The notes below the pieces were generated by a model, which made no database searches, was not told the origin of the DNA, and was given only the letters and a program-made list of their open reading frames with translations. This document shows, piece after piece, positions 11,611 through 22,289 of a stretch of 64,000 nucleotides of DNA. The stretch covers positions 23,682,829 to 23,746,828 of the forward strand of contig CM044957.1 in NCBI GenBank assembly GCA_024516035.1. Direction: 5' to 3'. A program made the translations under genes and the position numbers. The stretch is from Bactericera cockerelli. Its lineage: Eukaryota > Arthropoda > Insecta > Hemiptera > Triozidae. Numbering within the stretch: position 1 is the first letter of the stretch; every line of letters begins with the position of its first letter.

Positions 11611-12350
11611 TCTGATTGTTAGTTGATGTGAACTTTTACGTGAGCTCTGATCAGTTTGATCAACTAGTTATAATAATCTATTCAAGACACCATACCTGCA
11701 CAGCAGCCACAACCACGAGTGCACCCTCACTACGCCACTCATTTCCGACTTGCTCCACTCGTTGAAGAAATGAGGGAAAGTCACTTCACGTTTTAGAGAA
11801 ATTTGCATATTTATGTGTAGAAAAAGTTGAAGGGAGAGTAACAGAAGAAAAGTGAGACAATACGAAAAAGGAAATCCTTCACACAAAAGATACTCCTGAA
11901 CAATTATGGCAACAAAGGAGGCTGGAATTTAAATACAAGACTGAGAAGTAGACAGGTACGCGAGTGACGACTTACACTTTGTGTGTATTCCACATTGAAC
12001 CGTGTCTCTTTAACTTCTGTGTCTCTTTGCAGTAAAATATATTTTGCAATATTATGCAAAACCTCGACCAGCAAATACGTATGATCTGAATTTCACAGTT
12101 TTTGGACCAGATGTGGTGAATTTTAAAGATACAGCTCTGTTTTTACTAAGAAAATTAATAACGTTATACATTTTCCTAGCAAATCCTTCCATTTACATAG
12201 ATACATATTACAAGTATAATTTATTATTAGTGCCGATGTTAACACTGAAAATTGTGAGCAGCGTAGGACAGGGTTCAAAGCAAAGAAAGGGTTTAAGGCA
12301 AATTTCTTATATTATTGCACTCAAAATATACTTTGTCATATTATGTTAAA
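11611..12350. other. Spacer downstream of the candidate membrane-protein exon
   Basis: A 101-codon plus-strand frame at 12044-12349 has no domain and AT-driven composition; I do not call it. Confidence 0.5.
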
Positions 12351-12356
12351 TTTATT
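12351..12356 (-). promoter_or_regulatory. Possible polyadenylation signal AATAAA
   Basis: The hexamer AATAAA reads on the minus strand about 50 nt past the stop codon of the candidate membrane-protein exon. The hexamer is common by chance in AT-rich DNA, so position relative to the ORF is the only support. Confidence 0.3.
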
Positions 12357-12402
12357 ATATCGTTATTATTTATAAGAATGTAGTAAAAGCACAAGAATAC
12401 TT

Positions 12403-12765
12403 CTACTCGGAAAAATCCTTTTTGTAGTACCATTGACGAGACATATTCAAACATTTTTCCATCCTGAGCAGTGCTCTCTTCAGCTGGTGCACTGAAGTCG
12501 GATTGAAGCGTGACTTCTTCAGTTTGAACTCAATACCGCGGAGTTCTTTCTTCATCAGGTCGAACTGACACATGTGCTTGTGCCCACACTGCCTGCGGCC
12601 GACATACACACAGGCTCCCCACATGAAGAGCAGCACAATGGACAGCGCCACAGCCGCCATGGCTAGCGTCTGGTGGGCTAACACTTGCTCCAGGAGAGTT
12701 GGCACTTGTTTCTTGGGTAACAATCGTGCCAAGATCAATCCAGGCTGCATCTTCACATAAAACAT
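12403..12765 (-). CDS. Candidate gene or terminal exon: small single-pass membrane protein, unknown function
   Basis: Open frame of 120 codons whose middle part (12530-12740) is clearly GC-richer than the AT-rich flanks. Residues about 35-55 form one hydrophobic segment (AMAAVALSIVLLFMWGACVYV) followed by Arg-Arg; the C-terminal half is basic and probably helical, with Cys at about 52, 60, 66 and 105 and a CGHKHMC cluster. Lys/Arg just after the segment suggests the C-terminus faces the cytosol (inference). There is no cleavable signal peptide I can defend. An in-frame TAA lies 18 nt upstream of the first ATG, and a TACAG that could be a 3' splice site sits directly before it, so this may be a last exon with translation starting here or at Met6. 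On the minus strand an AATAAA lies about 50 nt after the stop (12351-12356). I do not recognise the family. A second frame over the same bases is 81 codons and looks like a shadow. Confidence 0.5.
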   Translation of the reverse strand: MFYVKMQPGLILARLLPKKQVPTLLEQVLAHQTLAMAAVALSIVLLFMWGACVYVGRRQCGHKHMCQFDLMKKELRGIEFKLKKSRFNPTSVHQLKRALLRMEKCLNMSRQWYYKKDFSE

Positions 12766-12964
12766 AGCTGTACATCTAATTTAAAAGGTCGAACACTAGA
12801 ACATATCTTAGCAAAAAAATTCAATTTCATACGCGGAATTTAATCATGTTTATAACTTTTTTCGTTCAATTTAAGATTTTTGTAGTGCAAAAACTGTTAA
12901 AGAATTTTCTGGCTTTAAATTATGAAAACTCAACATTAAAAATTCAAGAAAAGAAGTTATCATA

Positions 12965-13105
12965 TATTATTTGTGTTAATGACTTTTGTGTACTCTACTC
13001 CAACTCGCTTTACTATAAATCTATGCTGAAACAGGGACTTGAAAAACCGACCTCCAGGTTGTAAGTCCGCCGCCTTATCGATCAAGTTACTGAGGTCGGT
13101 AATTC
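12965..13105 (-). repeat. tRNA-derived SINE, family C
   Basis: Minus strand reads ACCTCAGTAACTTGATCGAT, then AAGGCGGCGGACTTACAA, GGAGGTCGG and a B-box-like TTTTTCAAGTCCC, then the family tail with GTAAAGCGAGTTGGAGTAG. Members share a tail ending near GTCATTAACACAAATAATATA. Confidence 0.75.
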
Positions 13106-13137
13106 AGGTATAATAAGTGTATTAAAAAAATTAGTGT

Positions 13138-13330
13138 GCCAGCGTCGATGGCGCGTTGAGTGCACCGGTTCTTGTAGGATCACCGAAGTTAAGCAACGTC
13201 CAGCGAGGCATTTCGGCCCAACTCTAGGCTGGGTGAGGTTAAATTGGTTAGCAGGTTTGTCAGTTTGAATGGAGGGTAACACCCCCGTCGTGATAAGACC
13301 ATGAAAACGATGTTAAACCCAACTTATAAA
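13138..13330 (+). repeat. 5S rRNA-derived SINE (SINE3-like), copy 1
   Basis: GCGTTGAGTGCACCGGTTCT followed by TAGGATCACCGAAGTTAAGC and AACGTCCAGCG copies the 5' half of animal 5S rRNA, including its A-box region. The rest is a family body ending CCGTCGTGATAAGACCATG and AACGATGTTAAACCCAA. It directly abuts a family C SINE. Confidence 0.85.
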
Positions 13331-13749
13331 AAAGTTAGTGTTTTTATTCCTAATTTTTTTATTTTTTTCCTCGCTTCATGGGAAGAACTGCCAAAAAGTC
13401 ATCTCTATAATGAAATTTAAAATTCAGGAAATCTGAATAAATGTAATAAAAATAATATGAATTAACAATCTAAAGTTTACGAACTTTACAATATACTAAA
13501 CTTAAAAAGTTTACAAACTTTCCAATTCTACACTTAGTTGTTTCTCGATAAAAGAATTAGTAAATGAATTAAATAAACTGGTGTTACATCACACGACTTT
13601 CCTGATCACTCGAAAAGAAGTCGAATTCCGCCACTGGTGACTCAATGGTAACAGCTAGCTGAAAATTAACGTCAAATTCGTAACCCCCATCTAGGATTAA
13701 CAATAAAAAAGTTAGTCCAAGCGGGACCCCCCAAAATATGGTTAATTTT

Positions 13750-13870
13750 TTTTTCATATTTCTGGACGTTTCATAACCTACTGAGTAACTTTGGTTTTGT
13801 GTCTGTCTGTCGGTTAAAAACATTAATTGTTACAAACAAATCTCAGAAACTACTGAACGGATTTCGACGA
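13750..13870 (+). repeat. Dispersed repeat with TGTCTGTCTGTC motif, copy 1
   Basis: Contains CATATTTCTGGACG, ACTGAGTAACTT, TTTTGTGTCTGTCTGTC and TCTCAGAAACTACTGAA in this order. The same order is found inverted at 15940-16060 and partly at 32010-32075. Family not recognised. Confidence 0.6.
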
Positions 13871-14199
13871 AATTTTGTAAACATAGGAGACATTCTGTAG
13901 ACGGTCCCATTTTAAATTCATCAACTTCACACTAGTGGCTTTTTACTGAAACGCATATATCTCGTGAACGGTACACCCTATTTTGATGAAATTTCGTATG
14001 TATATGCGTATTTTATCGTTCTACATGGTGCATTTATATTTATTTTTTGAATTATCTCTGATATTTAAGAAAATCCAAAAAAAAATTGACAAAAAAGTCA
14101 GAAATAAGCTCCACGACTTGCCGATCCAGAATTTTTTGTAGTACCTAGAATGTAGGAAAAATGGTATTCTACCATTTAAGACAAATTTCAAGAAAATCG

Positions 14200-14610
14200 G
14201 TTGAGTGGTTTCGGAGGTACAAGTGATTCAGTATAAAATCTCAAAATTGCCACTTGTATACAATGTGAACCAATCATAAGGAAGTATTGTGTCCATAATT
14301 TGCAGTGCTTTTCTATTATAAGAAAATGTTATTGTTTTTAATCTTTAACCAAAAGTTTCGTGGTTCGTGTGGTATGTGGTATATAAAATCAATATCCATA
14401 CCAAATTTCAAGTCTCTAGCTCTTACCGTTCTCGAGATATCGTGTTCACACGTACACATACACACACACAGACGCAAAGACCAATGGCCGAAAACCACTT
14501 TTTTGATATCCTGAAGTTATGATTGGTCCAGAAACGTGAAAAAATGGATAGCTCAAATTTTTGACGAATACAATACTTTCCTTATTATAGGATAAGGAAA
14601 GTAAAATTTC
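14200..14610. repeat. Dispersed repeat, GTGAACCAATCA / TTATGGACACAAT family, copy 1
   Basis: GGTACAAGTGATTCAGTATA, CACTTGTATACAATGTGAACC and ATTGTGTCCATAATTTGCAG recur, in either orientation, at 21195-21350, 55660-55750 and 58540-58670. The 3' part here has ATACTTTCCTTATTATAGG followed by its near inverse ATAAGGAAAGTA. Non-coding. Confidence 0.65.
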
Positions 14611-15599
14611 CTAACCGAAACAACCTACACCGCTTCCAATAAAATCCTGTTTTATGGACATCCAGGAGCCAAAGTTGCGTGCCTTTTTATTTCAGATATC
14701 ATTAAACCTGGTGGATGACAATAAAGCCCACAAAATAACATGTTTATTCCAACGGAACACATTAATGAAAATAAAAATCAAATTGTTAATGCGTTGTTAA
14801 TAAAAAGGGCTGAAAAGCTGCTCTTACAGCTCGCGCCACACCCCGGACATAACTGTCTGACAGGCAGGGATCACGATATGGTGGAGATTCGACAGCTTTC
14901 TGCTTAGGGGGGAGTTCTGGACGCAATAAAGAAAAAATATGTAGTTCTTGTGGCTGCTGTACTATATGCGTTCAGTTGGTTAGATCGTTAGATGTAGTCT
15001 TTGGTGAGAAGCTATGAATCTTCGTTCTGGTAGTTATTGTAAATTAAAAAGAATATCCGCTACAGAAGCAAAGGCAACCAGCCAGCTGAAATAAAGAACC
15101 ACAAAACGCTTTCAGTGAAGAGTTTTGAAAATCTCATCGAGGTTTCCTTCACACCATCAAAATTCAAATTGAAAGGAATAATAAATTTGAATATTCCACC
15201 GCCATTTAAGATGAATAATAATTATGAATGGGGAATAGGATAGCGACCCACTTGAGAGAGCAAGATAATGGCTATGCTAATAAGTTCTGAAAATAGCAAT
15301 TAAAAGCCAACTACAATATGAATTAAAAACTCTTGCCAGTATAATTTTACGAGAAGAGCAGAGAAACACTCGAAACTCCAACAAGGAGGAAACTTGGGAT
15401 TTCAAGGACAGAAAGACGAGAAGAAAAAATTCTGAATTTGAATGAAATGATGCTATTATAAACAGTACCTGCAAAAAGTGAAACGAAGCTACAAGAAGCA
15501 AAATGAAAATCTTTGTGTGACATAAATGTACCATTGTTCATATAAACAGAAGTTTCGATGTTATATAATTATAAGAAAATAATATACTTGTATACATAC
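14611..15599. other. Gene-free spacer
   Basis: No repeat family or convincing ORF recognised. Confidence 0.55.
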
Positions 15600-15760
15600 A
15601 GGCTGCGGCAAAAAAAGGAGCCACAAAAAAATAGAATGGTTTTGAAATTGGAAAAATCCTGAAACATCACGTTTACCATTATTAGTACGATAAAAATCTG
15701 TAAAATATCTCTTTTTCTTCTAAAGGCAGGTAACAGAATTTTTTTTTAGTAACAATTTTG
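15600..15760 (+). repeat. Single arm related to the 36.3-kb foldback element
   Basis: AGGCTGCGGCAAAAAAAGGA followed by GCCAC matches the terminus AGGGTCCGGCAAAAAAAGGA of the element at 36283-37062. Later bases (ACGTTTACCATTATTAG) keep weak similarity. The opposite arm is not found. Confidence 0.45.
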
Positions 15761-15939
15761 TTGATTTAGGTTGTATCTATCTAATTTTGGTCAAAAAATT
15801 TTCATCGGTCAACAAGGTCAAACAAGATAGTAGATATAAGGTCAAGCGAGAAGTACTTTTTTACATAGAAGGAGAACGTTTTCACAGTGTTATTTCAATC
15901 CCACAAAAACAACACTTTCTGGTTACAAAAGGCAGAAGA

Positions 15940-16060
15940 CGTATTTAAAAGAATTCAGTAGTTTCTGAGATTTGCGCGTTACAAGGAATGTACCTGACAG
16001 ACAGACACAAAACTTATGTTGCTCAGGAGGTTATAAAGACAAGAAATATTAAAAAAAAAA
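15940..16060 (-). repeat. Dispersed repeat with TGTCTGTCTGTC motif, copy 2
   Basis: Inverted copy of the 13750-13870 repeat: CAGTAGTTTCTGAGATTTG, then GACAGACAGACACAAAA and TTGCTCAGGAGGTTA. Confidence 0.6.
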
Positions 16061-16116
16061 AAAAAAAATCGGAGCATTTTTTTTATTTTTTTATTTTACA
16101 AAAACGAACACAACGA

Positions 16117-16145
16117 ACTTCCGATATTAGAAATTAATCGGAAGT
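16117..16145. repeat. Short inverted repeat ACTTCCGAT / ATCGGAAGT
   Basis: ACTTCCGAT and its exact reverse complement with an 11-base spacer. A related layout (ACTTCCAAT ... TTATCGGAAGT) is at 50481-50519, so this may be a solo end or remnant of one element family. Confidence 0.5.
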
Positions 16146-16844
16146 AATAGTCTAGATAAGCATTGGGCCGAATTACAAGGGTTGTTTTCCTGGTAACCAT
16201 AACCTTACTATAACCATGTAAAAATTATAATATGGTCTTGCAGTAATCCACTGTTTAAATAGGTACACTGGTACACTTACACAGCCAGGAGCTTTCAATA
16301 CTCCAAGCCAGCCAGCTGCTCACTACTGGATGAGTGGACACGCCCAGATACAAGCCACAAGCCACATGGAAGGGGGCTGGGAAAGCCTTCTGTACATAGC
16401 CAATGTTTGTACTCTTGCTCAGTTTACTAAGAATAAAGCAGCTGAACTCTGCAAAGTTGTTTTTCATTGAATATCTGAAGCACGTATACAACTATACATA
16501 TGAGAGGAAGTGAAAATCTAAAAGCACCTAAATATGAACAAATATGTAGCTTGCAGAAATATAAATAAACTCGCACATAGAACCTATACTGTAATGAAAA
16601 TTTCGTACTAATTAGTGGGTATAAATTATTTAACTTGATTTCAATGGAAGCACTTGTGAAAATGTTAAGATGAAATGTTGTGTGTATGAAAGATAATTTT
16701 TTTAAGCATCATCAAGTATCATTCAGATTCATTGTGGAATTATCTCTCCACTGCTAAACGAGAAATATTAACTTGATTGACCTGTCATTATCTAGACATC
16801 TAAAAAGAGAGATAGCAGAGGGAGAGAGAACATGCGGGGAAGAT

Positions 16845-16988
16845 AATAATAATAATATATTATTATTATTATCCCATTATTCCAGCGGTAATACTAAATC
16901 TTATTCTTTCTCTAATGGAAGCATAACTTCGCATGCCCCGGCTGGGTTTTGAACCCGCGACCTTGACCACTAAGCTACCAAGACAGAG
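16845..16988 (-). repeat. tRNA-derived SINE, family A, copy 2
   Basis: Minus strand reads TTGGTAGCTTAGTGGTCAAG and GGTTCAAAACCCAGCCGGGG, then a body with ACCGCTGGAATAATGGGATA and an ATA-triplet tail. Matches the 8112 copy in head and in the GGAATAATGGGA body. Confidence 0.75.
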
Positions 16989-17487
16989 AATGTTGTTGGT
17001 TATCAACTGACCGACCCAAACAGTGAACATAAGACAGAATCACTAAAAAGAAGGCAGCCAACACCGTCACTAGGTTATGACCTCGATATAAGAAAATACT
17101 TGAACAACAAAAAAATTCAGTAAACTGAAAACTGTTTCTTTTTTAATTAATTGAAATTTATTAGTTCACCAAATTTGCTGCAGTTAAAAGTTTGCGATGT
17201 GTTATATTACAAATATGTAATTATAAAACTTTCGAACTATGGGTGATTTTTTTTATTTATTTTTTAATTGGAGCACTTTTTTGTGCCCGGTACATGTCAA
17301 CATGCGAGAGCATTATGCCAGGGGGCTTCAGGTGAAAGCGTTTACTAAGGGGAATAACATTTACTACGTCCTTTAGGTAAGGCATGTTATCTATTTACAT
17401 TTCTATAAAACTCAAAGCTGTGTCTTTCTATCCAACCACATATTAGGAGTTTTGACATTTTCATGTCTGCTCTGGCACATAACCAAA

Positions 17488-17522
17488 ATTATGTGACGAA
17501 ATTATGTAACGATATTATGTAA
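17488..17522 (+). repeat. 13-bp tandem repeat (ATTATGTRACGAA)
   Basis: Three near-identical units ATTATGTGACGAA, ATTATGTAACGAT, ATTATGTAACGAA in a row. Confidence 0.75.
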
Positions 17523-17638
17523 CGAAATATTGAATTGTAAAGGGAGAGAAGAGGGAAAGTGTGTGTCATGCGCACAATGGCGAAGTATTGAATTGTAGAG
17601 GGAGAGAAGAGAGAAGGTATGTGTCATGCGCACAATAC
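17523..17638 (+). repeat. 58-bp tandem duplication
   Basis: CGAAATATTGAATTGTAAAG... and CGAAGTATTGAATTGTAGAG... are successive copies 58 bp apart; both end GTGTCATGCGCACAAT. Confidence 0.85.
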
Positions 17639-17767
17639 GAAATTTGGTCAGTTGGGTTTTGGACCTTGAATAGTAAAGATGAAAATGTCCCAATGGTTGC
17701 AGACTCGTATGCAAGCGTTTTTTTAAACAAAAATTTAACATAGTTTTCAACTGCATAGTCATATCAG

Positions 17768-17846
17768 TAGTCACCGTGGCAGAGTGAGTTAGAGCGCTAG
17801 GCATTGTACGCATGATGACCTGGGTTCGATTCCCAGCGGGGCAGGA
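17768..17846 (+). repeat. tRNA-derived SINE, family B, copy 1
   Basis: AGTCACCGTGGCAGAGTGAG, TTAGAGCGCTAGGC and GGGTTCGATTCCCAGCGG give A-box and B-box signals. Near copies occur at 32105-32215 (minus) and 42033-42112 (plus), with the shared core GCACGCACGGTGACC. Confidence 0.75.
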
Positions 17847-17913
17847 ATTTCTTTGAACTACAGATATTTAAACATGAATCACTGTATCAAGCACAGAATG
17901 AAATTGTCTCAAT

Positions 17914-18085
17914 ATTTTTTTTTTTTTAAAAGCTTTATTAGGAGGACAAACAGGCTACAGTATAAAATTAAGAAAATAAAGGAAAAAAAACAAACAAATG
18001 ACAAAATAAATAAGTAAAAAAAGAAAAAGAAAATAACAATAATGTCCTACCTAAAGGGCGGGGTTATTGCCTGTGGCAATAACCC
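17914..18085 (-). mobile_element. 5'-truncated LINE 3' end with poly(A), copy 1
   Basis: On the minus strand the order is an 11-bp hairpin GGGTTATTGCC-aca-GGCAATAACCC, CGCCCTTTAGGTAGGACATT, an A/T-rich stretch, TAATAAAGCTTTT and a poly(A) tail. The same order is at 57848-58003. Poly(A) after AATAAAGC and the shared 3' end with lost 5' part fit target-primed retrotransposon insertions; the clade is unknown. Confidence 0.65.
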
Positions 18086-20429
18086 AAAGTTACAGTTATC
18101 GAAAATTTGATAAGGTTCTTCTGAAACTAATTTGTCCTTGAAAAGAAAAATCGTTTCATGGATATCATATTATACAATTATAATTATACATGTATTTATC
18201 ATCTGATCTGCTTTCAGTGGACACTCCATACATTTACAATTAACACTGGGACCTAATTAGAACTATGTACCTACATGTTTGTTTCTAAATTATTTTATTC
18301 ACTTTTACTGACGCACTCAAATTCCACAATATTCAATAATTTTCAAAGAAATAATTGACTTTTTTTGTAAAAAAAACTTTTTTACTAACTTCTAAAATGA
18401 AAATATTAATGAAAATGGTTGTTCTTTCTAAATAATACAATCTACACCCATTTGCTAAGACTTTTAGTTTGATATTTGAAAATAATCCGAAAATTAAACA
18501 GTTCGGTATATAGGAAATGATGTGGATTTGCAAAAAATTCTATGAACTCATAAAAAAAATCTCATTTTTTCTCTTTTCAACGCAGGAATGTTATTGCAAT
18601 TAGATCTATCAGGGATTCAGCAATTCTCGATTTGTTCTGGTTTTATTTGAAATGAAATTAAAACACGCTTTCTGAATATGCATTCATTGTGGCAGTGTAT
18701 GCTTTTCAAACAAGTGGAGTTGTGTTTTGAATATTAATGTAGAACAGAGCAAGTTAAATCGTGAGATGTTTGCAAGTTGTGTTTCTGAAAGTTGAGTATT
18801 TCTGCGTAAGTTTGGACTCGTGGGCTTAGATAATAGCTAATAAGAAACTTACGAGTAACTCTACTGATTTAAAATTTGAAGCTGACACCCAAAGAATATC
18901 ATTTTAGTTCTGAGAAATTTCGTAATCTATTAAGCATAGATTACGAAACAATCACTGAAAAAAAACAACAAATGAACGAAAAACATTTTTCATGGTAAAA
19001 AATGATATTTTTGTATGAGGAAAGGCCACGATTAGACCTTACTGAAAGCAGTATCGCAAAATTTTCTTAGAAATTTCGCAACTTTAGAGGCTTTTCATGT
19101 AGTTTTACTGTGATACAGGTATGATTACCTGGAGGTTTTTGTATCAAAACCAGATGTCGAGGAGATCCAGTCACTTACCCTCTCCTGAAAATTCTCCTGA
19201 ATTTTGTCATGATCCACAAAAATGTTAAACAATATTCGTTGCTCAATTTATAATTGGAACCGCACCATGGTGCTGTTATTAACGCATGTTTCGAATTGCG
19301 TGTCCTAATGACGCCATTTCATAATAATTTGGCAATCATTATTACATCAAATAATAACATGTTAACTAATGCTAAACTTGATAGGGTTTGTCGGTGAACA
19401 GATGTTACGCCTAACAGATAGTTGATGAGTTTTCAAAAACAAAAAAAAATGTTGAATTAATTATTGAAATTTTAATGCTTATTCTATTTGAAGTAATACT
19501 GTTGTGTTATGAAGAACTTAGAAAGCGGATAGGCCTAGCCAAACAAGCTTTTTGGAAGCATACCAGTCTCATATATATATTATGATATCAAAATGATAAC
19601 ACCTTTACCTTTAAAATGGACTTTTTGGATAGCGTATAACCACACTGATTGTGGTAACCATGCAAAATTTCAGCTCAATTTGACTCCCAGTTCTCGAGTT
19701 ATAGCGTTTTAAACATACACAGACACACACACACGCACAAACGATTAATACTTTCTAGTTTTCTAGTGATTTACGACTAATCTGAGATTTCATTATTAAC
19801 TCAGACACATATTATGGCTCTCAGCTCAGCGGGCTGGGCTTGAAAATAATCCTCAACCCTAGTGAGTTTTCGGAAAAAAATTGGACTGAAATGAAATTTA
19901 CGGAGTATAGGCTGACCTCCACATGGAGAAAATAAAACTGTCAGGGGAAAGATAAATGAAAGGGAGCACCATAGTGGGTCAGTTATGAAACACAGAGTAA
20001 GAAGATAGGTTTCAAATCGATGGAAATGCTGATCAAAGCGAAGCACTTAGATTTGGCTGGTGTGACCACGCTCGCATAGGACAGCTGTTATTCACCTATA
20101 TGACATCAAATAACCCAAGTATTAGTAGAAAGTCTTCAGAATAGAAGAATGCTTGAACGCTTATTCTCTCTTCGTACTCAGAAGGTGAAAAATCTCTGCT
20201 GTTGTTCTCATGGGTCTTTTAAGAAGTCGAAAAAGTTCACTAAAAAGTTTTACAACCAAGTCCCAACAGGGGTTTGCAAATAAAAAGTAATTAGTGAAAT
20301 GAAATTATGCTCGAGCGCTTCGGAATACCCCAGTGACTCGGTGTTCTTCATGCTCAAGCTAAATGCCGAGTGAATTCAAATTTCCATCGTAAAATTTTTC
20401 TTCGGTTTTTTTCTTCAGTATTGTATTTA
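18086..20429. other. Gene-free spacer
   Basis: Apart from the repeat fragment at 19660-19770, nothing recognised. A GATTACGAAA/TTTCGTAATC pair near 18920-18950 is a short hairpin. Confidence 0.55.
19660..19770 (+). repeat. Dispersed repeat fragment ending in an ACAC tract
   Basis: CAAAATTTCAGCTCAATTTG, GTTCTCGAGTTATAGCG and ACAGACACACACACACGC appear in order. A similar order with other bases is in 14405-14480 and, in part, at 30300-30345 (GAAAATTTCAGCTCAATTGG). Typical of degraded non-autonomous DNA elements; family not identified. Confidence 0.45.
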
Positions 20430-20475
20430 TTTTTAACGTCGCTTTCACCTGCATGGTCATATCACTCTTGTGTTT
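20430..20475 (-). repeat. 5S-derived SINE tail fragment
   Basis: Minus strand ATATGACCATGCAGGTGAAA followed by GCGACGTTAAAA equals the 3' tail of the 5S-derived family (GACCATGCAGTTGAAAGCGA). The 5S head is missing. Confidence 0.55.
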
Positions 20476-20540
20476 GGTTAATTTTGAAGAATTTCATGAC
20501 TTGACCGAGCAGAGTGACGTCCAAGTTTTTTTTTCTATTT

Positions 20541-20606
20541 AGGCGTCAGGCGCTTTAACTTTGTATCTACTGACACAGGTCGGCGCCCTAGGTTCGAGTT
20601 TTATCG
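20541..20606 (+). repeat. tRNA-like fragment (weak)
   Basis: GGTTCGAGTTT resembles a B box, preceded by CAGGCGCTTTAACTTTG. No family tail found. Confidence 0.25.
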
Positions 20607-21194
20607 AGATAATTATTATAGTTGGGTCAAAAATAATTTGCTGATTATATTTTTGGAATCCTCCAGAAAGATTGTGACTAGAGTTGGTCACAATATTACA
20701 CCTTGAAATATGTGAAATTTCTTTCAGAGAGACCATTGAAATTATATGTTTTCTTTCTGTTCAAGTTCACAACTCAAATCCAAACCAATGCCAAGTTCAG
20801 CTCTCGAAAGTCTGCTAATTTGGTGAACACAACTTTCTTATCACTTTATTTTAACACATGAAATCTTATATTACCCATAAATAGTAAATTTCTGAATTTT
20901 TGCCAAAAACGATATTTTTCCTGAAAAACTCCTGGTGCGAGATTACAAAAAAGAAATGAAGATATAATTCAACCTATTCAGGTGCCCTATATCTTTTGCC
21001 ACGGGGCGTATAGTCAATAATTCACTGCCAAGGTAAAAGCTATAGCAATGTATTCTTATTCTGGCTAAGTATTTTCTTTCTTTAATGAGACAAGTGTTAC
21101 ATAAGGTATAAGTTTTCGGGTTCGGTAGAAGAATTAAGGAGAAAAAGCTCTCTCACAACTCAAATAATAATTAATAAAAAAATACACTGCTAAT

Positions 21195-21350
21195 TAATTA
21201 TGGACACAATCCTCCCACGTGAATGGCAATCATAATTTTCAACTTTCTACTATCGCTAGAATCAGAGTTTTTTTTAATGATACACTTGTATCTACAAAAG
21301 TTTTCAACTGATTCTCTTGAAATTTGTTATATATGGTAGAATGCCGTTTT
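21195..21350. repeat. Dispersed repeat, TTATGGACACAAT family, copy 2
   Basis: AATTATGGACACAATCCTCC, ACACTTGTATCTACAAAAG and GGTAGAATGCCGTTTTTCC parallel the copies at 14200 and 58540. Inverted relative to copy 1. Confidence 0.55.
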
Positions 21351-22063
21351 TCCACAAAACATTGGTCAAGTCCAAGACTTTATTTTTGCACTTTTGGGTA
21401 CAAATTTTCGCAATTAGTAAATATCAACAGAAAGTGTCATAAATTACATTAAATTATTGTTATGTAAATGGTTTTTTTTTATGAATTGAGGCATCAGCCA
21501 AGTAGTTTAGGAATCCCAACCAACAAAAGAAATTAACAGCCAGCATGAAATACCACGAAGAAAAATTGGATTCCAGCAAGTAAGTGTATAGAATTTTTTT
21601 TTAATGGAAAGCCTATTAATTGACGACTTATCTCTGTAGAAAATGATAGATAAGTATTAAGTATACATAATTGCATAAGTAAAATTCGTTAGTTAATTTC
21701 ATCAAATTTTCTTATACACAACTCTCATTCAATTAACAGATACACAAAAAGAAATGTCTTCTTTTGTCCACCTACATATTTTTAATTCAAGAATTTACCA
21801 AGGGAACATTCTGCATGACTGAATTTTTATAACAAGAAGAACACTCCAAGTTGTGTGGTTACAATCATGATGGCAGAGTCAAGTGGTTTGTTTCCTGGAC
21901 AATACGAATCCTGCCTACATCAATAGAGAATTGTTACAAAGAGACATGATTCTACGCTCTTCAGAAAGCCCTTTCTACGAGTATTTACCTCGTTAGTAAT
22001 AAAACTTCAGGACTATCACAAAATAATTTAGATGTAAAAGTATTTATTAAACTCAAATACCCG

Positions 22064-22282
22064 CGCATATTGGCGCGTTGAATGCACCGGTTTTCGTAGG
22101 ATCACCGAAGTTAAGCAACGTGGAGCCAGGTGAAGACTTCGTGATGCTGGCATTCCGACCCAACCCAGGCTCGGTGAGCTTAATGTGGGTAGCAGGTTTG
22201 GGAATTTCCTACGAATGGAGGGTAACAACCCCGTCGTGATTTGACCATGCAGTTGAAAGCGACGTTTAACCCAAATTAAATA
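22064..22282 (+). repeat. 5S rRNA-derived SINE, copy 2 (best preserved)
   Basis: GCGCGTTGAATGCACCGGTT, GTAGGATCACCGAAGTTAAG and CAACGTGGAGCC copy 5S rRNA. The body has CCGACCCAACCCAGGCTCGG, GGGTAGCAGGTTTG, GAATGGAGGGTAAC and the tail GACCATGCAGTTGAAAGCGA then CGTTTAACCCAA, followed by an A/G-rich end. Confidence 0.85.
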
Positions 22283-22289
22283 AAAGAAG

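Noticed and set aside
12044..12349. 101-codon plus-strand frame
   Set aside because: AT-driven composition, no recognisable motif, and it lies in the likely 3' flank of the opposite-strand candidate gene.
12530..12775. 81-codon minus-strand frame overlapping the candidate membrane-protein exon
   Set aside because: It is Cys/Ala/Ser-rich by composition of the other frame and has no transmembrane or domain signal; the 120-codon frame explains the DNA better.
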